DNA from: an uncultured Oribacterium sp.
Lineage (GTDB): Bacteria; Bacillota; Clostridia; Lachnospirales; Lachnospiraceae
Assembly: GCA_934270345.1 (NCBI GenBank)
Contig: CAKQPT010000009.1
Span: forward strand, 17,851-81,850
DNA length: 64,000 bases
Reading direction: 5' to 3'
Each line of letters starts with the position of its first letter. The first letter of the stretch is position 1. A program made the translations under genes and the position numbers. Under the pieces are notes generated by a model. It was not told where the DNA came from, ran no database searches, and saw only the letters and a program-made list of their open reading frames with translations. Positions 8,377-17,691 of this stretch are shown here, in pieces.

Positions 8377-9813
8377 TTATTCTTCAGGCGGCATGAACTT
8401 ATATTTTCCCTTTCCAAAGCCACTGACAGGCTCAATCAAATCTGCATTTTTCAGTTTTATAATGAGATTCCCTGCGGCAGTAACAGAATCCTTTGTGATT
8501 GCAGCGATGTCGGAACGACCAAAGACACCATCAACGCCCATATTCGCAAATACCGCTTTCGCCTTTGCAATTGTACCTTTGCTTGCATTCAGTTGATCAA
8601 TCGCAACCTCAATCGCAACATTTTTGTCCTCAATCGTAACATTGCTTGCGGTTGCCGCCGTTCCATAATTCAGATTATAGAGCGTGACTTGAAAAGAACT
8701 GGCATCCGAATAGAATTTAGGCTCCAGCTCGTCACGGTAATTGTGAGCGGCACGGTAGGTTTCTGTGATTTTCTTAAAGCCGCTGCCCTGACGCTCCATA
8801 TAGCCCAATCGTCCAAAAATATCTGCAAGAACAGGATTGCGGCGCGTAGAGGAAATGCTGGACAGATCTCGTTCCTGTATCCGTGTGCCGTCTGCCATAC
8901 CGCCAGGAGAATAAATGGTAAGGCGGTCATCGTAAATGTCGATATGAACCTCGCTGCCTAAAATCAGGTAATCACGATGGATCAGTGCATTGACAAGCGC
9001 CTCAAAAACACTCCGCTCGCAATAGTCAGGCATCTCAACACGGGAATCCGCGGTTTTCTTCCAGCGTGTTTTCATATTCCGTTTGACAAAGCCAACACCC
9101 TCATTAAGCAGAATGATCAGGCTACCAGAAAATTCTGCGCTGTCAAGTGCATCCACCATACCACCACTTTTATCGAGGCCGTTCCAGCGCGTGCAGAACA
9201 GACGGGAATGTCGGATGGGTGAGTCATCTGCAAGCAAAGCGCCTGCATTGGTCAGCTTGCCGTGTTCGTCCCGCATATCGAAGGAATCAAACAGCTTTTC
9301 TTCCATGCTGTTGCCTGTCCAGGTCTTATACCGTTCGCGCAGCTTGGAAAAAGCGTAATCCTTGAAATCATACTCGGAAACCAGTTCGTCATATGTACGG
9401 TGCATGCCTTTAAGAATCAGCTGATTCAGCGCATAGGACGGAGCGATCACGCTTTCATTGCCAATGCGGATATATGCCTCCATAACGCCGTCCGCTTTGT
9501 AGTAATACGGTGTGGAGCGCCCTGCTGATATAGACAGCACAAGAATATCCTTGCCATCCTCTCGCTCTGGTGCAAGGATAAAACTCGGATAAGGTGTGAT
9601 GCGCTCTTTGATCAACCGGCTGATTGCCTCCGCATCGGTCTGTGCATCGTCTAAGCCGACAGCATTTCTATCATTATCAATACCAAAAAACAGCGTACCG
9701 CCAATGCCATTTGCAAAGGCGCTGATGCTTTTTAGCCAGCTTTTCGGCTTCTTTATCTCCAGCGCGACCTTGAAATCACATTCGGTCGCCTCCGCAATCC
9801 AGTGTTCAATCAT
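8377..9813 (-). CDS. AlbA/Schlafen-domain ATP-binding protein (COG2865 type)
   Basis: The product, 478 residues from the chosen ATG, has an N-terminal AlbA_2 (Schlafen-like) domain with GIGGTLFFGIDND at about residues 35-47. A GHKL-like ATPase region follows with RDYLILGSEVHIDIYDDRLTI-like sequence (about 275-295) and RRNPVLADIFGRLGYMERQGSG. A short winged-helix tail ends the protein. This is the COG2865 predicted regulator layout. The ORF opens 66 bp earlier, but AAGGTGAG lies 5 bp before the ATG at 9813. Members are found as regulators and in defence loci; the role here is unknown. A tandem repeat lies just upstream. Confidence 0.85.
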   Translation of the reverse strand: MIEHWIAEATECDFKVALEIKKPKSWLKSISAFANGIGGTLFFGIDNDRNAVGLDDAQTDAEAISRLIKERITPYPSFILAPEREDGKDILVLSISAGRSTPYYYKADGVMEAYIRIGNESVIAPSYALNQLILKGMHRTYDELVSEYDFKDYAFSKLRERYKTWTGNSMEEKLFDSFDMRDEHGKLTNAGALLADDSPIRHSRLFCTRWNGLDKSGGMVDALDSAEFSGSLIILLNEGVGFVKRNMKTRWKKTADSRVEMPDYCERSVFEALVNALIHRDYLILGSEVHIDIYDDRLTIYSPGGMADGTRIQERDLSSISSTRRNPVLADIFGRLGYMERQGSGFKKITETYRAAHNYRDELEPKFYSDASSFQVTLYNLNYGTAATASNVTIEDKNVAIEVAIDQLNASKGTIAKAKAVFANMGVDGVFGRSDIAAITKDSVTAAGNLIIKLKNADLIEPVSGFGKGKYKFMPPEE

Positions 9814-9905
9814 GATTCTCACCTTCTTAGCGTTTGCATCATTTTCATTTTTCGTTGTTTTGATACAGTCACAGACCACTCGAGCGGCCTGGAAACCATT
9901 TCTTG

Positions 9906-9972
9906 TGTCATTTCCTGTGTCATTCTTGTGTCATTTATTGTGTCATTTATTCTGTCATTTATTCTGTCATTT
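9906..9972. repeat. Short tandem repeat, TGTCATT every 11-12 bp
   Basis: Six copies of TGTCATT start at 9906, 9918, 9929, 9941, 9953 and 9965. On the minus strand the 12 bp unit would read as repeated Ile-Asn-Asp-Arg/Thr, a motif like the C-terminal tail of many COG2865 proteins. Here it sits upstream of such a gene and out of its frame. It may be the remnant of another family member or a variable upstream tract. It includes one copy of the 17 bp repeat shared with 3243-3259. Confidence 0.75.
9911..9927. repeat. 17 bp direct repeat, right copy
   Basis: This is the second perfect copy of the repeat at 3243-3259, embedded in the TGTCATT tract upstream of the AlbA-type gene and 87 bp from the ruvB stop. 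Confidence 0.5.
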
Positions 9973-10013
9973 ATGCCATCACTGCCACAAGAAGCATTCA
10001 TGGCACTTAAATC

Positions 10014-11024
10014 TCACAGCTCCATCGTGGCCTGATACGGCAGGCCGAAGTGCCGGTAGGCGTTTGCGGTGGCGACGCGGCCACGCGGGGTGCGGTTGAT
10101 GAGTCCGTTCATGAGGAGGTACGGCTCGTACACGTCCTCGATGGTGCCGCTGTCCTCGCCGAGTGCGGCCGCCAGGGTTTCGACGCCGACCGGTCCGCCG
10201 GAAAACTTGTCAATGATGGTCATGAGGTAGTTCCGGTCGTTCTGGTCGAGGCCGAGCTTATCGACGTCGAGGATGTCGAGGGCCATGTCGGCGACCTCCT
10301 GGGTGATGCGTCCGTCGAAACGGACATCCGCGAAATCACGTACGCGCTTCAGCAGGCGGTTCGCGAGTCTCGGCGTACCGCGGGAGCGCAGTGCGATGCG
10401 CTCAGCGCCGGCGTCGTCAATGTCTACATTCAGCACCTTCGCGGAGCGTCGTACGATCTGCATCAGCTCCTCGGTGGTGTAGAATTCGAGCTTCGTGATG
10501 ATGCCGAAACGGTCACGGAGCGGTGCGGACAGCAGGCCTGCACGGGTCGTCGCGCCGATCAGCGTGAAGTGCGGAAGATCCAGTCGGATCGAGCGTGCAG
10601 TGGAGTCCTTTCCGAGCATGATATCGATGGCGAAGTCCTCCATCGCCGGATACAGCACCTCCTCGACCTGGCGGTTCAGGCGGTGGATCTCGTCGACGAA
10701 AAGCACATCGCCCTCAGAAAGCCCATTCAGAATCGCGGCGATCTCGCCCGGCTTCTCGATGGCCGGACCCGAGGTTACCTTGATATTCACCCCGAGCTCG
10801 TTCGCGATAATGTTACTGATGGTCGTCTTGCCGAGTCCCGGCGGGCCGTAAAACAGACAGTGATCCAGGGACTCTCCGCGATTCTTCGCCGCCTGAATAT
10901 AGATTTTCAGCATCTCCTTCAGTTTGCTCTGGCCGATGTAGTCATCGAGCGTCTGCGGACGAATCTTCGGCTCCAGCTGCCGATCCTCTACCGTCTCATC
11001 TGTATTGATTACTCTACGTTCCAA
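10014..11024 (-). CDS. ruvB: Holliday junction branch migration ATPase RuvB
   Basis: RuvB forms the hexameric AAA+ motor that drives branch migration of Holliday junctions held by RuvA. The 336-residue protein has Walker A GPPGLGKT (residues 60-67), Walker B VDEIHRL (about 110), sensor GATTRAG and the C-terminal winged helix with RTPRGRVAT, at the usual length. It follows ruvA on the same strand after 120 bp, the normal ruvAB order. Its end abuts the right edge of the AT-rich island. Confidence 0.98.
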   Translation of the reverse strand: MERRVINTDETVEDRQLEPKIRPQTLDDYIGQSKLKEMLKIYIQAAKNRGESLDHCLFYGPPGLGKTTISNIIANELGVNIKVTSGPAIEKPGEIAAILNGLSEGDVLFVDEIHRLNRQVEEVLYPAMEDFAIDIMLGKDSTARSIRLDLPHFTLIGATTRAGLLSAPLRDRFGIITKLEFYTTEELMQIVRRSAKVLNVDIDDAGAERIALRSRGTPRLANRLLKRVRDFADVRFDGRITQEVADMALDILDVDKLGLDQNDRNYLMTIIDKFSGGPVGVETLAAALGEDSGTIEDVYEPYLLMNGLINRTPRGRVATANAYRHFGLPYQATMEL

Positions 11025-11144
11025 ATCTGTACCTCACTCCGCGCAATCATGCGGATTTCACCTATATTTGTGCCCGTATCCGGCACGCAAAAAACTCACG
11101 AAAACCCATGGTCTTCAGACCGCCCATCGTCTGTCTCACGATCA

Positions 11145-11777
11145 TCAAAGGAAATTCAGGTTCTTCAGGCTCGCCTTCAGGATCTGATCCACGGTCATGC
11201 CTTCGCTGAGCTCGACCTTCTTCACGGCACGGCTCGCCTCGACATTCGAGTAGCCGAGGGCCACGAGGGCTTCCACCGCTTCCTTCTGTGCACCATACAC
11301 ACCGGCGGCTGCGCCGGCATCCACCGCTGCCCCAGCGCCATGACCATGATCCAGCGCCGAGCTGAAGACCTCGGTCGCATCGAGCTTATCCTTGAGCTCG
11401 AGCACCACGCGCTGTGCGGTCTTGTTGCCGACGCCCGGTGCACGCGAAATCGCCTTACTGTCGCCGGTCACGATCGCCATCCGGAGATCATTCGGCGTCA
11501 GCGCACTGAGGATGCCGAGCGCCCCCTTCGGACCGATACCGCTCACCGTCAGCAGCATCGTGAACATCGCACGGTCCTCCTGACTCAGGAACCCATAGAG
11601 GTCCACGCCGTTCTGCGTCAGTGAAAAGTATGTATAAATCTTGATGTCTTCGCCGATCGATGGCAGCGCGCCGATCACCGTCGCCGGCACGTGGATGCCA
11701 TAACCGACACCCGCCGCCTCGACGACCACCAGCCCCTCGGCCACATCACTTAGCGTTCCATGTATAAAATGAATCAT
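11145..11777 (-). CDS. ruvA: Holliday junction branch migration protein RuvA
   Basis: RuvA binds four-way junctions and loads RuvB. The start MIHFIHGTL at 11777 matches the family N-terminus and has GGGAG at 8 bp; an ORF start 15 bp upstream would put the SD inside the gene. The OB fold comes first, then two helix-hairpin-helix motifs (TVSGIGPKGAL and RAPGVGNKTAQRV, about residues 70-125), then the C-terminal RuvB-contact domain. The linker before that domain (about 136-165) is rich in Gly, Ala and His (HGHGAGAAVDAGAAAG), one of several low-complexity linkers in this genome. Confidence 0.97.
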   Translation of the reverse strand: MIHFIHGTLSDVAEGLVVVEAAGVGYGIHVPATVIGALPSIGEDIKIYTYFSLTQNGVDLYGFLSQEDRAMFTMLLTVSGIGPKGALGILSALTPNDLRMAIVTGDSKAISRAPGVGNKTAQRVVLELKDKLDATEVFSSALDHGHGAGAAVDAGAAAGVYGAQKEAVEALVALGYSNVEASRAVKKVELSEGMTVDQILKASLKNLNFL

Positions 11778-11915
11778 GCTGAATTCTCCCAAAATATAAG
11801 TATCTCTATGTTATATCAAAAACATTTGTTCGTCAATAAAAACCATTGATTTTGAAAATTCAAGCCGCTACACTTGTAGCATATTATTTTAACAATTATA
11901 AACAGAAAGGTCCAT

Positions 11916-12980
11916 ATGATCCGCATCGAGAAAGCTCTGACACAGCCTGTTCCAACTGATATATGTACGATCGGCGCCCCGGAGGACGTCCTCTTTTTTG
12001 ACATCGAGACTACCGGTCTCTCCGCGCGCAGCGCCGGCCTCTACCTCATCGGCCTGCTGACGTACACGGATAAAAAGTGGACCCTTCTCCAGTTTTTCTG
12101 CGAGGATGTCGCGGATGAGCCGGCGGTGCTGCAGGCGTTTTTCGATCTGCTTCGCACGAAGAAAACGCTGATTTCCTACAACGGCGACGGTTTCGACATC
12201 CCGTTCCTCCGCCACATGCTCGAGCAGTACGGGCTGCCGTACTGCTTCGATGCCGTCGAGAGCTTCGACCTCTTTAAGCAATTCCGACCGCTCAAGCGCC
12301 TCCTGAACCTCCCGGATCTCAAGCTGAAAAGCTGCGAGCGTTTTCTCGGCATTGACCGCGAGGACCGCTTCACCGGCGGCGAGCTCATCGAGGTTTACTT
12401 CGAGTGGCAGAAAACGAAGGTCCCGGCGCTGCTCGACACGCTGCTCCTCCATAACGCCGAGGACATCGCGAACCTCCCGAACCTGCTGCCGCTGCTTCGC
12501 TATCGCACCCTGCCACACAGCGATTTCCAGCTCCGCGCGCACGAGCGCGATGAATGCACCATTCATTTGCATTATTTAAGTACACTTGCGCTGCCGCAGC
12601 CGATGGATCTGCGGGGGGATTTCTGGGCGCTGCACGCCGAGGGCAGTGCGGTCGAGCTTTACGTGCAGCTTTTCGAGGGGGAGCGGAAGCTCTTCTTCGC
12701 GGATTTCGAGCACTACTACTATCTCCCGGCGGAGGACCAGGTGATCCACCAGTCGCTCGCGGAGTTCGTGGACCGCAGTGCGCGGAAGAAGGCCTGTGCG
12801 CGGAACTGCTACCAGCGCGTGACCGGCTGTTTCCTTCCGGAGTGCAGTGAGGTGTATACGCCGGCGCTGCAGGCCGAGTACCGCGACAAGCTTCGCTACG
12901 CGCAGTATTCGGATGCGCTCTTCGACGACGAGGCGAAGGCCGTCACGTACCTGAAGTCCTTCCTGGACACCGCACTGTAG
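11916..12980 (+). CDS. YprB-type RNase H-like exonuclease
   Basis: The N-terminal 200 residues form an RNase H-like 3'-5' exonuclease domain: DIETTG (about 29-34) supplies the first acidic pair, SYNGDGFDIPFL the second, and HNAEDIANL the last, as in YprB-type proteins. The C-terminal 150 residues resemble the extended YprB tail but carry no clear motif. It probably degrades nucleic acid ends in DNA or RNA metabolism; the substrate is not established. SD GAAAGG lies 6 bp before the ATG. The stop codon lies inside the first unit of palindromic array A. Confidence 0.85.
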   Translation: MIRIEKALTQPVPTDICTIGAPEDVLFFDIETTGLSARSAGLYLIGLLTYTDKKWTLLQFFCEDVADEPAVLQAFFDLLRTKKTLISYNGDGFDIPFLRHMLEQYGLPYCFDAVESFDLFKQFRPLKRLLNLPDLKLKSCERFLGIDREDRFTGGELIEVYFEWQKTKVPALLDTLLLHNAEDIANLPNLLPLLRYRTLPHSDFQLRAHERDECTIHLHYLSTLALPQPMDLRGDFWALHAEGSAVELYVQLFEGERKLFFADFEHYYYLPAEDQVIHQSLAEFVDRSARKKACARNCYQRVTGCFLPECSEVYTPALQAEYRDKLRYAQYSDALFDDEAKAVTYLKSFLDTAL

Positions 12981-13202
12981 GCATGCTAACGCAGGAAATG
13001 GATCATCGTGCCTGCAATTACAATCCATTTTGCAGGCATGATGTCCATAAATTGGGGACATCATGCCTACAGTGTACCCTGAAATCTGGACATTTCCGTA
13101 GGCATGATGACATTTTAAAGCGCTTACCATGCCTGCGGTCGAAATTTGCAGGTCTCTGCTCTGTAGGCATGCTGACACAGAAAATGAATAATCATGCCTA
13201 CA
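12976..13202. repeat. Palindromic array A: four 41 bp units
   Basis: Four units of exactly 41 bp lie at 12976-13016, 13031-13071, 13097-13137 and 13162-13202. Each starts [TC]G[TC]AGGCATG and ends with its complement CAYGCCT[AG]C[AG]. The 21 bp interiors differ but mostly contain ATTTT or AAAAT near the centre. Spacers are 14, 25 and 24 bp. The first unit overlaps the exonuclease stop codon, and an intrinsic terminator follows the last unit at once. The array fills the gap between convergent exonuclease and leuD genes. Confidence 0.85.
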
Positions 13203-13213
13203 ATGAACAGAAA

Positions 13214-13252
13214 GAGGCAGCGTCCGCTCCGGACACTGCCCCTCGTTTTTTT
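13214..13252 (+). terminator. Intrinsic terminator after array A
   Basis: A GC-rich stem (GAGGCAG-CGTCCG pairing with CGGACA-CTGCCCCTC) is followed by seven T on the plus strand. It would end transcripts of the exonuclease gene that run through array A. Confidence 0.85.
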
Positions 13253-13266
13253 ATTCGATTTTGCGA

Positions 13267-13764
13267 TCAGATTTTTCCGCCGTTCTGGTTGACGTAGGCC
13301 ATCAGTCCGCCGGCGGCGATCATCTTCTGGAGGAAATCCGGGAACGGCTGTCCCTGGAAGGTCTTTCCGGTCGTCTCGTCGGTGATGAGTCCGGTATCGA
13401 AGTCCACCTTTACCTTGTCGCCCTCGGCGATGGCCTGTGCGGCCTCCGGTGCCTCGATGATCGGGAAGCCGATGTTCAGCGCGTTCCGATAGAAGATGCG
13501 CGCGAAGCTCTCGGCGATGACACAGCCGACGCCGCTGGTCTGGAGTACCTGCGGTGCGTGCTCACGGGATGAGCCGCAGCCGAAGTTCTTGCCGGCAACC
13601 ACGATGTCACCTGGATGAAGCTTCTTCAGAAAGTCCGCATCGATGTCCTCCATCGTGTGACTTGCCAGCTCCTGCTTATCCTGAATTGCGAGATATCGAG
13701 CCGGGATGATGACATCCGTGTCGATATTGTCGCCGTATTTTAAAACCTTACCCTCTGCGTTCAT
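13267..13764 (-). CDS. leuD: 3-isopropylmalate dehydratase small subunit
   Basis: LeuD is the swivelling small subunit that, with LeuC, isomerises 2- to 3-isopropylmalate in leucine synthesis. The 165-residue form with [16 protein letters not shown] near the start and [11 protein letters not shown] (about 60-70) matches the homoaconitase/LeuCD type of Clostridia and archaea. The start at 13764 has AAGGA at 7 bp; the ORF extends 36 bp further without a good SD. A stop-codon-linked hairpin element (13777-13812) separates it from leuC. Confidence 0.95.
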   Translation of the reverse strand: MNAEGKVLKYGDNIDTDVIIPARYLAIQDKQELASHTMEDIDADFLKKLHPGDIVVAGKNFGCGSSREHAPQVLQTSGVGCVIAESFARIFYRNALNIGFPIIEAPEAAQAIAEGDKVKVDFDTGLITDETTGKTFQGQPFPDFLQKMIAAGGLMAYVNQNGGKI

Positions 13765-13776
13765 ATATATTCCTTT

Positions 13777-13812
13777 CGTTCCAGAGTTTGCTTTATGCAA
13801 ACTCCTCCACTC
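13777..13812 (-). repeat. Stop-linked hairpin element, short copy (F1)
   Basis: Read on the minus strand, this begins directly after the leuC stop codon. It has GGAG then the stem GAGTTTGC-ATAAA-GCAAACTC and ends at GGAACG just before the leuD SD. The same core follows three other stop codons (17692-17804, 20803-20912, 20445-20472). It could set the relative expression of leuC and leuD. Confidence 0.75.
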
Positions 13813-15078
13813 TTACATTCCTAACTCTTCTGGTCCCGAGATCTTGCCGGTGACGGCAGATGCGGCTGCGACGGCCGGGGAAGCGAGATAGATTTCGGAA
13901 GTGGTGTCACCCATACGGCCGACGAAGTTACGGTTGGTGGTCGATACGCAGCGCTCGTGCGGTGCGAGGATGCCCATGTAACCGCCGAGGCATGGTCCGC
14001 AGGTCGGGGTCGAAACGACCGCACCGGCCTCGATGAAGTCCATGACGAGGCCTTCCTTCAGCATCTGCATGTAGATGTCCTGGGTGCCCGGGATGACGAT
14101 GCAGCGCACATCCGGTGCCACCTTGCGGCCACGCAGGATCTCTGCGGCCTCGCGCATGTCCTGGATACGTCCGTTCGTGCAGGAACCGATGACGGCCTGG
14201 TCGATCTTAATGTCCTCGAAGCTGCCGAGCTCGTGGGTGTTCTCCGGGAGATGCGGGAAGGAAATCGTCGACTTCAGGGTCGAGAGATCGATCGTCACCT
14301 CACGTGCGTACTCCGCATCCGCATCCGCCTCATAGACGGTGTACGGCTTCTGGGAATGTTCCTTCATATACTCGACGGTCTTCTCGTCGACCGGGAAGAT
14401 ACCGTTCTTTCCGCCCGCCTCGATCGCCATGTTGCAGATCGTGAAACGATCATCCATGCTGAGCTCTGCGACACCCGGGCCGGTGAACTCGATGGACTGG
14501 TAACGCGCACCATCCACGCCGATCTCGCCGATCAGGTGCAGGATGACATCCTTACCGGACACCCACTTCTGCTTCTTGCCGATGAGATTTACCTTGATGG
14601 CCGTCGGTACCTTGAACCAGAGCTTGCCGGTCGCCATCGCCGCCGCCATATCGGTGGAGCCGATACCGGTCGAGAATGCGCCGAGCGCGCCGTAGGTGCA
14701 GGTATGTGAATCCGCGCCGACGGAAAGCTCACCTGCGACGATGAGTCCCTTCTCCGGGATCAGCGCGTGCTCGATACCCATCTGTCCGACATCAAAGTAG
14801 TTCTTGAGGCCCTGCTCATGCGCGAAGTTCCGGCACATCTGTGTGCACTTCGCACTCGTGATATCCTTATTCGGAACGAAGTGGTCCATAACCAGCACAA
14901 CCTTCTCCTGGTCGAACACGTCCTTCTGATCCAGCTTCTTCATCTCGCGGATCGCCACCGGCGAGGTGATATCGTTTCCATGGACGAGGTCGAGCTCCGC
15001 CATGATCAGCTGACCTGCGCTCACCGACTCCAGTCCTGCATGCTTCGCCAGAATCTTCTGGCTCATCGTCATTCCCAT
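13813..15078 (-). CDS. leuC: 3-isopropylmalate dehydratase large subunit
   Basis: LeuC carries the [4Fe-4S] cluster of isopropylmalate isomerase. The roughly 421-residue protein starts [11 protein letters not shown], with CAGGAG at 7 bp; the ORF opening 39 bp earlier is unlikely. Cluster cysteines are seen in GSCTNGR and in TCGPCLGG, and [10 protein letters not shown] is present. The pair leuC-leuD forms one operon on the minus strand, and a LysR gene is transcribed away from it upstream. Confidence 0.97.
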   Translation of the reverse strand: MGMTMSQKILAKHAGLESVSAGQLIMAELDLVHGNDITSPVAIREMKKLDQKDVFDQEKVVLVMDHFVPNKDITSAKCTQMCRNFAHEQGLKNYFDVGQMGIEHALIPEKGLIVAGELSVGADSHTCTYGALGAFSTGIGSTDMAAAMATGKLWFKVPTAIKVNLIGKKQKWVSGKDVILHLIGEIGVDGARYQSIEFTGPGVAELSMDDRFTICNMAIEAGGKNGIFPVDEKTVEYMKEHSQKPYTVYEADADAEYAREVTIDLSTLKSTISFPHLPENTHELGSFEDIKIDQAVIGSCTNGRIQDMREAAEILRGRKVAPDVRCIVIPGTQDIYMQMLKEGLVMDFIEAGAVVSTPTCGPCLGGYMGILAPHERCVSTTNRNFVGRMGDTTSEIYLASPAVAAASAVTGKISGPEELGM

Positions 15079-15668
15079 AATAAACTCCTGATTATATGCA
15101 TTCTGCCTCCCCTTCATCCAGGGTACGGCTCAACCAACCATATTAACGTGCTTCCTCGCAGGTTCTTTCTTATTATTCATCTGGATCTCCGGCGACTGCT
15201 TTTTGAGGCCGAAGCACGTTCATATTTCTTATACTTCCGTACACTATAGCATCTCTTTTGATATAATCATAATATATGTTTTTGATGTTCATTATTACCG
15301 CACGTTATTTTGATTATACCTACTTTTCGCAGGCCAATGCAGACGTCCGGGACGCACATACCTGTCCGCAGCACCACCAGTCCCCACGTCGTCTGCATTG
15401 TCCTCCGCACGGCAGGGCGCCTCGCACATCCGGCGTTTTTTGCACTTTGCACCAAATTTTTTGCGAGGTTATGTCAAAACATGTTACAAATAATCTTGTG
15501 TTATGTCGAGAGAATATGTTATATTAAAAATGACATTTATTCATTAATTTGCTTTAAAGCGATGAAGAGAAAAAGGATAGACGTCAGGAACGCCATCGGA
15601 AGCATTCACTCAGCCGCATGGCACGATGTTCATTTACGGTCAGGTGACCACATCTTAGGGGGAATATT
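15079..15668. other. Intergenic region between leuC and the divergent LysR gene
   Basis: This 590 bp gap holds the leu leader. One inverted repeat (AACGTGCTTC, 15145-15154, with 15211-15220) encloses 56 bp and lies in the leuC 5' region. A second pairs 15335-15345 with 15390-15400 (CAATGCAGACG). The left arm contains a 16 bp word, GCCAATGCAGACGTCC, found again in a coding linker at 54260-54275. No leader peptide rich in leucine and no T-box core was recognised. AT-rich sequence at 15440-15560 probably contains the LysR promoter. Confidence 0.55.
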
Positions 15669-16553
15669 ATGGATCAGAATCTGTCAGGTTACAAAATTTT
15701 CTACGAGGTTGCGAGCTGCGGCAACATTTCGAAGGCCGCGAAGAAGCTGTACATTTCACAGCCGGCCATTTCCAAGTCCATCGTGAAGCTCGAGGACGGA
15801 CTCGATACGAAGCTTTTTCACCGGAATTCCCGCGGTGTTACGCTGACAGAGGAAGGCACGGTACTCTACCGCTATATTAAGGATGCGTTTGATAACATCA
15901 ACAACGCAGAGACCGAGCTCAAGCGTATGAAGGATTTCAATATCGGCCACCTGCAGATCGGTGTATCGACGACACTCTGCCGCTACATCCTGCTGCCGTA
16001 TCTCCAGACCTTCATGCAGAAGTATCCGAACATCCGCGTGTCGATCATCACACAGTCGACCGCACAGACCCTCACGCTGCTCGAGCAGAAGAAAATCGAC
16101 ATCGGCCTCACCGCCGAGCCGCGCACACGTCGCCCGGAGCTCCGCTTCGTTCACCCGAAGCAGATTCACGACACCTTCGTCGCGACGCCGCAGTATCTCG
16201 AGAATCTGAAGGCGATGTACGGCGAGGACTGCGATCCGTTCCAGGAGGGCAATATCATGCTCCTCGACCAGAACAACATGACCCGTCGTCACATCGACGA
16301 CTACTTCAAGACCATGGGCATCGAGCCGGCACAGATCCTCGAGGTCACCACGATGGATCTGCTCGTAGACTTCGCAAAGATCGGTATCGGCATCGGCTGC
16401 GTGATCCGCGAGCTCGTACAGAAGGAGCTCGACGAAGGCAGCCTCATCGAGATCCCGACCCAGTTCCCGGTACCATCCCGCAGCGTCGGCTATGTATACA
16501 ACGCCGGCAACACTGGAAAGTCGCTTGACGCGTTCCTAAGTGTTCTTGACTGA
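15669..16553 (+). CDS. LysR-family regulator divergent from leuCD
   Basis: The 294-residue protein has the LysR helix-turn-helix (NISKAAKKLYISQPAISKSI, about residues 19-38) and a two-lobed effector domain of the CysB/CbbR kind. GGGGG lies 6 bp before the ATG. It is transcribed away from leuCC's operon across a 590 bp gap, the classic arrangement for a LysR activator of the divergent genes, so leucine-pathway control is likely but inferred. A strong intrinsic terminator follows. Confidence 0.9.
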   Translation: MDQNLSGYKIFYEVASCGNISKAAKKLYISQPAISKSIVKLEDGLDTKLFHRNSRGVTLTEEGTVLYRYIKDAFDNINNAETELKRMKDFNIGHLQIGVSTTLCRYILLPYLQTFMQKYPNIRVSIITQSTAQTLTLLEQKKIDIGLTAEPRTRRPELRFVHPKQIHDTFVATPQYLENLKAMYGEDCDPFQEGNIMLLDQNNMTRRHIDDYFKTMGIEPAQILEVTTMDLLVDFAKIGIGIGCVIRELVQKELDEGSLIEIPTQFPVPSRSVGYVYNAGNTGKSLDAFLSVLD

Positions 16554-16578
16554 TTGAATTTAGAATTTAGAACAATCT

Positions 16579-16611
16579 AAGGCCCCCGCAAACATGGACG
16601 GGGGCCTTTTT
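16579..16611 (+). terminator. Intrinsic terminator after the LysR gene
   Basis: The 8 bp stem GGCCCCCG/CGGGGGCC is followed by TTTTT, 25 bp past the stop. The next 150 bp up to the Mrp gene show no clear feature. Confidence 0.9.
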
Positions 16612-16762
16612 CTGTGCTATGGTTATAAGGTTGAGTATGATGAAGCTGTCCCTTGGCTAGAGTTCCGTACGTATCATAATCTGTATCCAGCAGACACTGG
16701 AGCGGTATCTACAGAATCTGTTCAGGGCACGCTTTTTAAAATCCCGAAAGGAGTTTACTTAA

Positions 16763-17629
16763 ATGGCAGAATTAGAAAATCAGAGTCCTTCCAGCTGCAA
16801 CGGCAACTGCGGTTCCTGTGGTTCCGACTGTGCTTCCCGCCACGCAAATCCGGAGGATTTCCGTGCGAAGCTGGCCGACGGCTGCAGCGTAAAGAAGGTC
16901 ATCGGCGTCGTTTCCGGTAAGGGCGGTGTCGGCAAGTCCACCATCACCTCTCTCCTCGCCTGTGGTACCCACAAGGCCGGCTTCAAGACCGCGATCCTCG
17001 ATGCGGATATCACCGGTCCGTCCATCCCGAAGGCCTTCGGTCTCTCGAACGACGGCGTCGGTGTCACTCCGGACGGCAAGCTCATGATTCCGGACAGAAG
17101 TGCCGACGGTATCGAAATTATGTCCTCGAACCTCCTGCTCGAGAACGAGACCGACCCGATCATCTGGCGCGGCTCCCTCATCGCACAGGCAGTCAAGCAG
17201 TTCTGGTCTGAGGTGCAGTGGAAGGACGTCGACTACATGTTCGTCGACATGCCACCAGGAACCGGCGATGTTCCACTGACTGTCTTCCAGTCCCTCCCGA
17301 TCGACGGTATCGTTATCGTCACCTCTCCGCAGGACCTCGTGTCCATGATCGTGACAAAGGCCGTGAACATGGCGGATAAGATGGGCGTGCCGGTCATCGG
17401 TCTCGTAGAGAACATGTCCTACCTCATCTGCCCGCACTGCGGCGAGAAGGTCAATGTCTTCGGCGAGAGTCATGTGGATGAAGTCGCAGCACAGCACGGC
17501 CTCAAGGTGCTGGCGAAGCTGCCGATGGATTCGAAGAACGCCGCCTACATGGACGCAGGTGCTGTCGAGGGCATCGAGCTTCCGGAGATCCAGGACGCTG
17601 TTCAGGCAGTCATCGATTTCAGTAAGTAA
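16763..17629 (+). CDS. Mrp/NBP35-family iron-sulfur carrier ATPase
   Basis: The 288-residue cytosolic ATPase has a deviant Walker A, GKGGVGKST (about residues 51-59), DMPPGTGD, and a carboxy-terminal CPHCGEK. The C-x2-C pair bridges an Fe-S cluster between subunits. A short N-terminal Cys-rich tail (CNGNCGSCGSDC, about 12-23) resembles NBP35-type proteins. Its probable job is holding and transferring Fe-S clusters. SD AAAGGAG lies about 8 bp before the ATG. A terminator follows. Confidence 0.93.
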   Translation: MAELENQSPSSCNGNCGSCGSDCASRHANPEDFRAKLADGCSVKKVIGVVSGKGGVGKSTITSLLACGTHKAGFKTAILDADITGPSIPKAFGLSNDGVGVTPDGKLMIPDRSADGIEIMSSNLLLENETDPIIWRGSLIAQAVKQFWSEVQWKDVDYMFVDMPPGTGDVPLTVFQSLPIDGIVIVTSPQDLVSMIVTKAVNMADKMGVPVIGLVENMSYLICPHCGEKVNVFGESHVDEVAAQHGLKVLAKLPMDSKNAAYMDAGAVEGIELPEIQDAVQAVIDFSK

Positions 17630-17644
17630 TGTATAGAAAAGACC

Positions 17645-17676
17645 GCCGGGTGAAGAAATCACCCGGCTGATTTTTT
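17645..17676 (+). terminator. Intrinsic terminator after the Mrp gene
   Basis: The stem GCCGGGTGA/TCACCCGGC with a 5 nt loop is followed by TGA and six T. Confidence 0.9.
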
Positions 17677-17691
17677 ATCAACTTTAGCCCT

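Noticed and set aside
10050..11624. Long plus-strand open frames opposite ruvAB, gltBD, metH and others
   Set aside because: They are antisense shadows produced by high-GC codon use; they lack SD sites and family features, whereas the opposite strand encodes intact known proteins.
12976..13202. Integron attC sites
   Set aside because: There are no cassette ORFs between units, no integrase and no attC core sites.
15118..15300. T-box or leucine-rich leader peptide for leuCD
   Set aside because: No T-box core sequence was seen, and the short ORF present contains no run of leucine codons.
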